This document shows positions 59,663-64,000 of a stretch of DNA of 64,000 nucleotides, one piece after another; position 1 is the stretch's first letter, and the number at the start of each line of letters is the position of its first letter. Location of the stretch: NCBI GenBank assembly GCA_016703425.1, contig JADJCA010000012.1, positions 431,995-495,994 of the forward strand. Direction: 5' to 3'. The DNA is from Myxococcales bacterium (GTDB lineage: Bacteria > Myxococcota_A > Polyangia > Polyangiales > Polyangiaceae). The translations under genes and the position numbers were made by a program. Below the pieces are notes generated by a model. That model saw only the letters and a program-made list of their open reading frames with translations, was not told the DNA's origin and ran no database searches.

Positions 59663-61117
59663 GTGCACACGAGAAGCTCGAGCAAGAACGAGCCGACGTC
59701 CTCCGTCGAGCTCTGGGAGGGCGCGGCGACGCGGGAAAGTGCCGCCGAACGGGCCGGACTGGTGCTGCTCTATGCCGAGTGTTTTCGCGAGATGCCGGCG
59801 TCGGTCGCTTTTGACCGCACCGTGACGCTCATCGGACGGGAGGACGGGGCTGCGACGGTCGTCATCCCTCAGCGAGCCGTTTCCCGGCTCCACGCCAGTG
59901 TTCAGGCCACCGAGTCGGGCTATCGGGTGAAAGATCTCGGAAGTCGCAACGGGATCGTGGTCGCGGGCCGGCGTGTCCGCGAGGCGGTCCTTGAGGATGG
60001 CGACGAGCTTCGCGTCGGCGATGCCCTCTTCAAGTTCGTCGCTCGCGAGGCTTCCGCCTATGCGCCATACAGCATCGACGGCGGCGTCGCGGTGGGCGCG
60101 GTGCGCACGTCGATTCCCGGCGCCGTGGGCGGCCTCGCCATGGCGAGGCTCTCTTTGACGATCGAGCGTATCGCACCGGGCGATCTGCAAGTGCTCGTCC
60201 AAGGTGAGACGGGGACCGGCAAGGAGCTCGTGGCCCGCGCCCTCCACGCGCAAAGCGGTCGCCGCGGACCGATGCTCGCGCTCAACTGCGCCTCCATCCC
60301 GGCCTCGCTCGTCGAGAGCGAGCTCTTTGGACACGTGAAAGGTGCATTCAGCGGGGCGGCTCGCGACCACGTCGGCGTCATTCGCTCTGCCGACAAAGGC
60401 ACGTTGCTCCTCGACGAGATTGGCGACATGCCGCTCGAGGCGCAAGCGAAGCTCTTGCGCGTCCTCGAGACGCGGGAGGTGGTGCCGGTGGGGGCCGTGT
60501 CGGGCTATCCCGTGGACGTGCGGATCGTCAGCGCCACGCACCGCAACGTGCGCGAGCTCGTGGCGCGCGGCGCGTTCCGCGCCGATCTCTTCGCGCGGCT
60601 CGATGGCTACACGCTCGAGCTTCCGCCGCTTCGAGAGCGCAAAGAGGACCTGTTTGTGCTGGTGAAGCACTGGCTCTCGCAGTGCGGCGCGCCGGACCGC
60701 GCGGTCAGCTTCGGGTTCATGCTCGCCCTGAGTCACTACGCGTGGCCCTTCAACGTGCGCGAGTTGGCATCGGCGGTGAAGCGAGCGCTGACGATGGCGG
60801 AGCCCGGGACGCCGCTTGAGGCGCAGCACCTGCCGGAGGCGATCCTCGACAACATGAAGACCTATGGGCGCGAAGACGACGACGCCCCCGCGAGCGCGCC
60901 TCCCGTCGCGCCGCGTTCCGGGTCGGAGCCGGAGCGCGGCCCGACGCGAACGCGAACCGCGCGACCGACGCCCGCCGATCTCGTGACGCTCCTCCAGCGC
61001 TTCGAGGGCAACGTGTCGGCCGTCGCGAGAGCGCTCGGAAAGGATCGCGCGCTGGTCAACCGGTGGATTCGCGCCGACGGTGTCGATCCCGAGTCGTTCC
61101 GGCGCGTGGTGGAGTGA
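59663..61117 (+). CDS. FHA-domain sigma54-dependent transcriptional activator with GAFSGA variant
   Basis: 484 residues from the GTG at 59663. FHA domain at about 45-128: LIGRE, RAVSRLHASV, VKDLGSRNGIVV, the phosphothreonine-binding set. AAA+ domain at about 155-385: Walker A GETGTGKE (181-188), Walker B LLLDEIGD (248-255), arginine finger RADLFARL. The sigma54-contact loop reads GAFSGA (227-232) instead of GAFTGA. A Fis-like helix-turn-helix is at the end (NVSAVARALGKDRALVNRWI). FHA lets such activators respond to Thr-phosphorylated partners, and a Ser/Thr kinase gene begins only 39 bases away on the other strand. Confidence 0.93.
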   Translation: MHTRSSSKNEPTSSVELWEGAATRESAAERAGLVLLYAECFREMPASVAFDRTVTLIGREDGAATVVIPQRAVSRLHASVQATESGYRVKDLGSRNGIVVAGRRVREAVLEDGDELRVGDALFKFVAREASAYAPYSIDGGVAVGAVRTSIPGAVGGLAMARLSLTIERIAPGDLQVLVQGETGTGKELVARALHAQSGRRGPMLALNCASIPASLVESELFGHVKGAFSGAARDHVGVIRSADKGTLLLDEIGDMPLEAQAKLLRVLETREVVPVGAVSGYPVDVRIVSATHRNVRELVARGAFRADLFARLDGYTLELPPLRERKEDLFVLVKHWLSQCGAPDRAVSFGFMLALSHYAWPFNVRELASAVKRALTMAEPGTPLEAQHLPEAILDNMKTYGREDDDAPASAPPVAPRSGSEPERGPTRTRTARPTPADLVTLLQRFEGNVSAVARALGKDRALVNRWIRADGVDPESFRRVVE

Positions 61118-61371
61118 ACGAGATGCTGAAGGCGCTGCTCGTGATGCCGACCAAGGCAGGGACGTGGCTGCGCATGACGGAGCTGCCGTTCGCGCCGTTT
61201 CCCGGGTTGGGCATCCGCATCGACGTGTACGACGTCTTGAATGTCGACAGCGTGGTCGTCGGCGATGCCCGGAGCGACGTCACGTGCATCGTGCATCTCG
61301 AGGGCGCGCGCGACGGTGCGTCGCCAGAGCAGTGCGTGGCCTTCGGCTTCGAGATGGCGCCGTATCCGTAG
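61114..61371 (+). CDS. Small protein coupled to the FHA-sigma54 activator
   Basis: 85 residues from the GTG at 61114 (GTGA overlap with the activator stop); an ATG three codons later is also possible. LLVMPTKAGTWLRMTELPF, IRIDVYDVLNVDSVVVGDAR and VTCIVHLEGARDGASPEQC give a compact alpha/beta look with two cysteines. No family recognised. The coupling suggests that it modulates the activator. After its stop the same frame continues open to TGA at about 61493, which may be chance. Confidence 0.6.
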   Translation: MNEMLKALLVMPTKAGTWLRMTELPFAPFPGLGIRIDVYDVLNVDSVVVGDARSDVTCIVHLEGARDGASPEQCVAFGFEMAPYP

Positions 61372-61516
61372 CGGGGCCGCCCGGCGCGGTACGCTTCGCG
61401 CTGCGCGGCGCTCTCGGCCGCGGCGAGGTTCGAGGCGCACCCTCACAAGCAGATGGTCTGGGTCGAAGAGGACGCTGGCGTCCCGGTACCCTGAGCCACG
61501 CTGGAAACTTCCGCGC

Positions 61517-61545
61517 TTTACAGATTGAGGAAGAGTCGGTATTTG
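61517..61545 (+). promoter_or_regulatory. Putative promoter of the tRNA-Glu gene
   Basis: TTTACA (61517-61522, five of six to TTGACA), a 17-base spacer, then TATTTG (61540-61545, three of six to TATAAT), 12 bases before the tRNA. The -35 is good and the -10 is weak. Confidence 0.5.
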
Positions 61546-61557
61546 CTCTCGGCCTCA

Positions 61558-61631
61558 GTCCCCATCGTCTAGTTGGCCCAGGACGGCGGCTTTTCACGCC
61601 GCTAACGGGGGTTCGAATCCCCCTGGGGACG
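61558..61631 (+). tRNA. trnE: tRNA-Glu (anticodon UUC)
   Basis: 74 bases fold as a full cloverleaf: acceptor GTCCCCA (61558-61564) with TGGGGAC (61624-61630) and discriminator G61631; anticodon stem GCGGC/GCCGC around the loop TTTTCAC (61591-61597) with anticodon TTC at 61593-61595; T-arm GGGGGTTCGAATCCCCC. The D-arm TCTAGTTGGCCCAGGA is typical of bacterial tRNA-Glu. CCA is not encoded. UUC reads both GAA and GAG. Confidence 0.97.
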
Positions 61632-61638
61632 CTTCCCC

Positions 61639-61672
61639 AAAACCCCTCGTTTGGGCCAAACGAGGGGTTTTT
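61639..61672 (+). terminator. Intrinsic terminator behind tRNA-Glu
   Basis: A perfect 14-bp stem (AAAACCCCTCGTTT at 61639-61652 with 61658-61671) and a GGGCC loop, followed by TTTTT. It starts 8 bases after the tRNA. The group IIC intron is inserted 5 bases behind it. Confidence 0.93.
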
Positions 61673-61677
61673 ACTTT

Positions 61678-63589
61678 GTGCGCCCAGCATGGGCGCTGTC
61701 TTGCTGGTGAAAGTCCAACCGAGAGGAGGTCATCCCAATCGAAGCGAACCGCAACTGCGTGAGGGCGACCAAACGTGGGAAGGAAGCGGGGAGCGAAGCC
61801 GCGGTGCGACGAACAGAAACCGGGTATGAGGCGTCGGCGAGCGGAGCGAGCGGGCAAAGAACCGCGAAGCTGCGATGACCAAGGCTCCGATCGACGTAAA
61901 CCCGGCGCTCGTGCGGTGAAGGACAGCGTTCTTACCTGGGGAGATCTCGCCTCACGCCTGAAAGGGCGACGCGCGTCGTCAATGTGACCGAAACGCGGAG
62001 CGAGAAGTCAGCCGAGGTCGTAGTAGCGAGCGCGAAGCCGAGCAGGGCCACCCCGAACCTCGGAAGCCTTTATGAGCGCGAAGGACCGAACGGCGAGGAG
62101 GGCGAAACGATCGTGAGCCTCGAGAGCGGAAGGCGCCAGATGTCCGGGGAACCGGAGCTACCGTTGGCGGGTAGGGGTGAAGCCCCGAGAGGAAAACGGA
62201 GCGGCGAAACGCGATCGGCGGCGCACGGAAACGAGCGCTCAGGAAACGGCGACGAGAAGCTTCTGGAGCTCGTCGTCGAACGCAGCAATGTCGAAGCAGC
62301 GCTTCGACGGGTGAAGAAGAACAAGGGCAGCCCCGGCATCGACGGGATGACGGTGGAAGAGCTCCCGTCGCATTTGGCCAAGCACTGGTCGCAGCTGCGC
62401 GAGGACCTACTCGCGGGCCGCTATCAGCCGCAGCCGGTGCGACGTCACGCAATTCCAAAGAAGGATGACGGTGTCCGAGAGCTCGGGATCCCTACCGTCC
62501 TCGACCGACTCATCCAGCAGTGCGTGCTTCAAGTACTGCAACCGCGACTCGATCCGAGCTTCTCGCAGCGCAGCTACGGCTTCCGACCTGGAAGGAGCGC
62601 CCACGACGCAATACGCGCCGCGCAACGCTTCATCGAGGACGGACGCCGATGGGTGGTGGACGTGGACCTCGAAGCCTTCTTCGACCGCGTAAACCATGAT
62701 GTGCTGATGAGCCGGCTCGCTACACGGATCACGGACCGTCGGCTGCCGAGGCTCATCCGTCACTACCTCGACGCCGGCATCATGGCGCGCGGGGTGGTGA
62801 TTGATCGGTACGAGGGAACGCCGCAAGGCGGGCCGCTCTCGCCGCTACTTGCAAACGTGCTCCTCGACGAAATCGACAAGGAGCTGGAGAGACGTGGCCA
62901 CGCATTCGCGCGCTACGCCGATGACTGCAACGTGTACGTGCGGTCGAAGCGGGCGGGCGAACGCGTGATGGAGGCGCTCCGGGGCCTGTTCACGAAACTC
63001 CGGCTACGGGTCAACGAAGCGAAAAGCGCGGTGGCGCGCCCGCAAGACCGCAAATTCCTCGGCTACAGCTTCTGGTACGCCAAGGGAGGCACGGTGAAGC
63101 GACGCGTCGCGAACAAGGCCCTCGTCGCGATGAAGGATCGCGTCCGCACCATCACGAAGCGGACGGGAGGGCGGAGCATCCCGTCGGTGATCGCCGAACT
63201 ACGCGGCTATCTCGTCGGCTGGAAGAACTACTTCCAGCTCGCCGATACCCGGAAAGTCTTCGGCGAGCTCGATGAATGGATCCGCCATCGCCTTCGCGCC
63301 ATTCACCTCAAACAGTGGAAGCGAGGAACGACGATCTTCCGAGAACTGGTGAAGCGCGGGATGCGTCCCGAAGGCCCAGCCGGCGCTCGGCGAATCGCCG
63401 GAAACGGCCGCCGCTGGTGGAGGACCTCAGGCGCGGTGATCAACATCGCCTTTCCCATCACCTACTTCGACGGCCTCGGCCTACCGAGGCTCGCTGCTAC
63501 CTCAACTCGCTGAACCGCCGGATGCGGACCCGCACGTCCGGTGGTGTGGGAGGGCACGGTCGGGGATTTCCCGGTCGTCCCTACCCGAT
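61678..63589 (+). mobile_element. Group IIC intron with maturase, inserted behind a terminator
   Basis: The 5' end reads GTGCGCCCAGCATGGGCG (61678 onward), the group II GUGYG start. The maturase gene lies in domain IV. After it comes domain V (about 63512-63545: ACCGCCGGATGCGG, then CCGCACGTCCGGTGGT) and domain VI (about 63546-63589) ending CTACCCGAT, i.e. the AY end at 63588-63589. Flanks TTTTTACTTT and TCGGCAGCC would be the exons. Length about 1.9 kb. Insertion just downstream of a Rho-independent terminator is the known habit of class C introns, and the maturase lacks an endonuclease domain, as expected. Boundaries are read by eye; the 3' end may be off by one or two bases. Confidence 0.9.
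62140..63513 (+). CDS. ltrA: Group IIC intron reverse transcriptase/maturase
   Basis: 457 residues from the ATG at 62140, preceded by GGAAGG; the frame is open to 61984, but those 52 codons overlap intron RNA structure and are not family-like. RT0-RT7 blocks are present: KKNKGSPGIDGMTVEEL, RRHAIPKKDDGVRELGIPT, QRSYGFRPGRSAHDAI, VVDVDLEAFFDRVNHDVL, EGTPQGGPLSPLLANVLL and the catalytic FARYADDCNVYVRS. The thumb/X maturase domain follows (DRKFLGYSFWYAKGG, LRGYLVGWKNYFQLADTRKV, RHRLRAIHLKQWKRGT, AYFDGLGLPRL-like end ITYFDGLGLPRL). No HNH endonuclease is seen, typical of class C. It should promote splicing and mobility. Confidence 0.95.
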   Translation: MSGEPELPLAGRGEAPRGKRSGETRSAAHGNERSGNGDEKLLELVVERSNVEAALRRVKKNKGSPGIDGMTVEELPSHLAKHWSQLREDLLAGRYQPQPVRRHAIPKKDDGVRELGIPTVLDRLIQQCVLQVLQPRLDPSFSQRSYGFRPGRSAHDAIRAAQRFIEDGRRWVVDVDLEAFFDRVNHDVLMSRLATRITDRRLPRLIRHYLDAGIMARGVVIDRYEGTPQGGPLSPLLANVLLDEIDKELERRGHAFARYADDCNVYVRSKRAGERVMEALRGLFTKLRLRVNEAKSAVARPQDRKFLGYSFWYAKGGTVKRRVANKALVAMKDRVRTITKRTGGRSIPSVIAELRGYLVGWKNYFQLADTRKVFGELDEWIRHRLRAIHLKQWKRGTTIFRELVKRGMRPEGPAGARRIAGNGRRWWRTSGAVINIAFPITYFDGLGLPRLAATSTR

Positions 63590-63684
63590 TCGGCAGCCTC
63601 GAGCTGCGCGGCGACGGTGAAGCGCTCCACCTCGGTCAGGGCGAAGGTGCCCTGCACGTGTTCCGGAGCGGGGAGCCTCCCCAA

Positions 63685-64000
63685 CTATCGGAGCCGCGGT
63701 GCCGGACGAGCGGGAGATAGGCGCGCCGGTGGAGACGATTCGTACGTGTAGAAGTGGCCGTTGTTGGCGCGGGGATGGCCCGTCGCTGGACCGAACTCCG
63801 TGCCGAGGCGCGTCGGGCGGCCTCCTTCAGGGCGCACGGTCTCGAGGTGGAAGTGCGCGCCGTCGGGGCCCGGCACGCCCATGCGGTCTGCACGGAACTG
63901 GTTGAACGACCCGTCGGCGTTCGGCACGCGAGAGCGGTAGACGGCGCTGCCGTCGTTGCTTCGAACGAGATAGGCGTCGCCGCCCAAGAACTCGTTCACC
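63685..64000 (-). CDS. Unidentified protein, 5' part cut by window edge
   Basis: Minus-strand frame open from the right edge to TAG at 63685, at least 105 residues. The visible GTG at 63999 may be internal. FLGGDAYLVRSNDGSAVYRS, FNQFRADRMGVPGPDGAHFH and NNGHFYTYESSPPARL are Gly/Asp/His-rich, resembling the end of secreted repeat or toxin-type proteins, but no domain can be named. The last 15 residues (RLSPARPAPRLR) are poor coding sequence and another frame (GTFALTEVERFTVAAQLEAAE, split here as GTFALTEVERF and TVAAQLEAAE) seems to continue toward the intron, so a frameshift near 63700 is possible. Confidence 0.45.
   Translation of the reverse strand, partial: VNEFLGGDAYLVRSNDGSAVYRSRVPNADGSFNQFRADRMGVPGPDGAHFHLETVRPEGGRPTRLGTEFGPATGHPRANNGHFYTYESSPPARLSPARPAPRLR

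Noticed and set aside
61372..61493. Continuation of the 85-aa protein frame past its TAG
   Set aside because: The extra 40 codons show no recognisable pattern; random open frames are common at this GC.

Overview
The window is a high-GC bacterial chromosome segment that looks myxobacterial (class Polyangia, Labilithrix-like; this is inference from gene content, not a database match). The signs are many lipoproteins with long Gly/Ala/Asp/Pro linkers, Hanks-type Ser/Thr kinases, an FHA-sigma54 activator, MopE-like DxDxNGxxDEGC-type motifs, IgGFc-binding-like and LamG-like lipoproteins, and few long operons. Strand changes are frequent and most transcription units hold one to three genes.

Layout. 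1-4.0 kb: truncated beta-sandwich lipoprotein, then a secreted protein / LytS-like kinase / LytTR regulator operon, and a lone rplC with its own terminator. 4.2-4.5 kb: a 55-aa double-glycine-leader peptide gene. 4.7-8.0 kb: a CheB-CheR-PAS gene followed by a PAS-kinase-receiver gene, both broken by many frameshifts, missing sequence and long G tracts; this stretch is either decayed or badly assembled. 7.9-13.1 kb: IgGFc-like lipoprotein, lone rplS with a clear promoter, vWA lipoprotein, halogenase-like flavoprotein, zinc-ribbon membrane protein. 13.4-19.3 kb: membrane protein, thiO, LysR regulator, VIT/vWA protein, remnant of a Ser/Thr kinase, Tat-type pirin. 19.5-24.3 kb: giant HEAT-like protein coupled to a MopE-motif lipoprotein, and a class-3 lipase lipoprotein. 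24.7-28.8 kb: HdrD-like membrane Fe-S oxidoreductase carrying an in-frame amber codon, yacG, porin-like protein, single-TM protein. 28.8-39.2 kb: rhomboid protease, second pirin, VIT1/CCC1 transporter, sfsA, glycine-zipper protein, lipoproteins, Tsr3-like protein, LA_2272-type repeat protein, PrsW-like protein. 39.3-44.0 kb: rpsT, Ser/Thr kinase, and a translationally coupled acyl-CoA-dehydrogenase-like / SDR / allA operon followed by a MarR regulator. 44-52.3 kb: assorted secreted, outer-membrane and hydrolase genes. 52.5-56.5 kb: two adjacent polysaccharide-active lipoproteins. 56.4-61.4 kb: a Ser/Thr kinase - LamG lipoprotein - two-TM protein operon diverging from an FHA-sigma54 activator. 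61.5-63.6 kb: tRNA-Glu(UUC), its terminator, and a group IIC intron inserted just behind that terminator. The right edge holds part of an unidentified gene.

Genes that appear to work together: the LytS/LytTR pair; the rplC, rplS and rpsT singletons feeding the ribosome; the coupled redox/AllA operon with MarR; the two carbohydrate-acting lipoproteins; and the kinase/lipoprotein/membrane-protein operon facing the FHA activator. No CRISPR array, prophage or transposase was seen.
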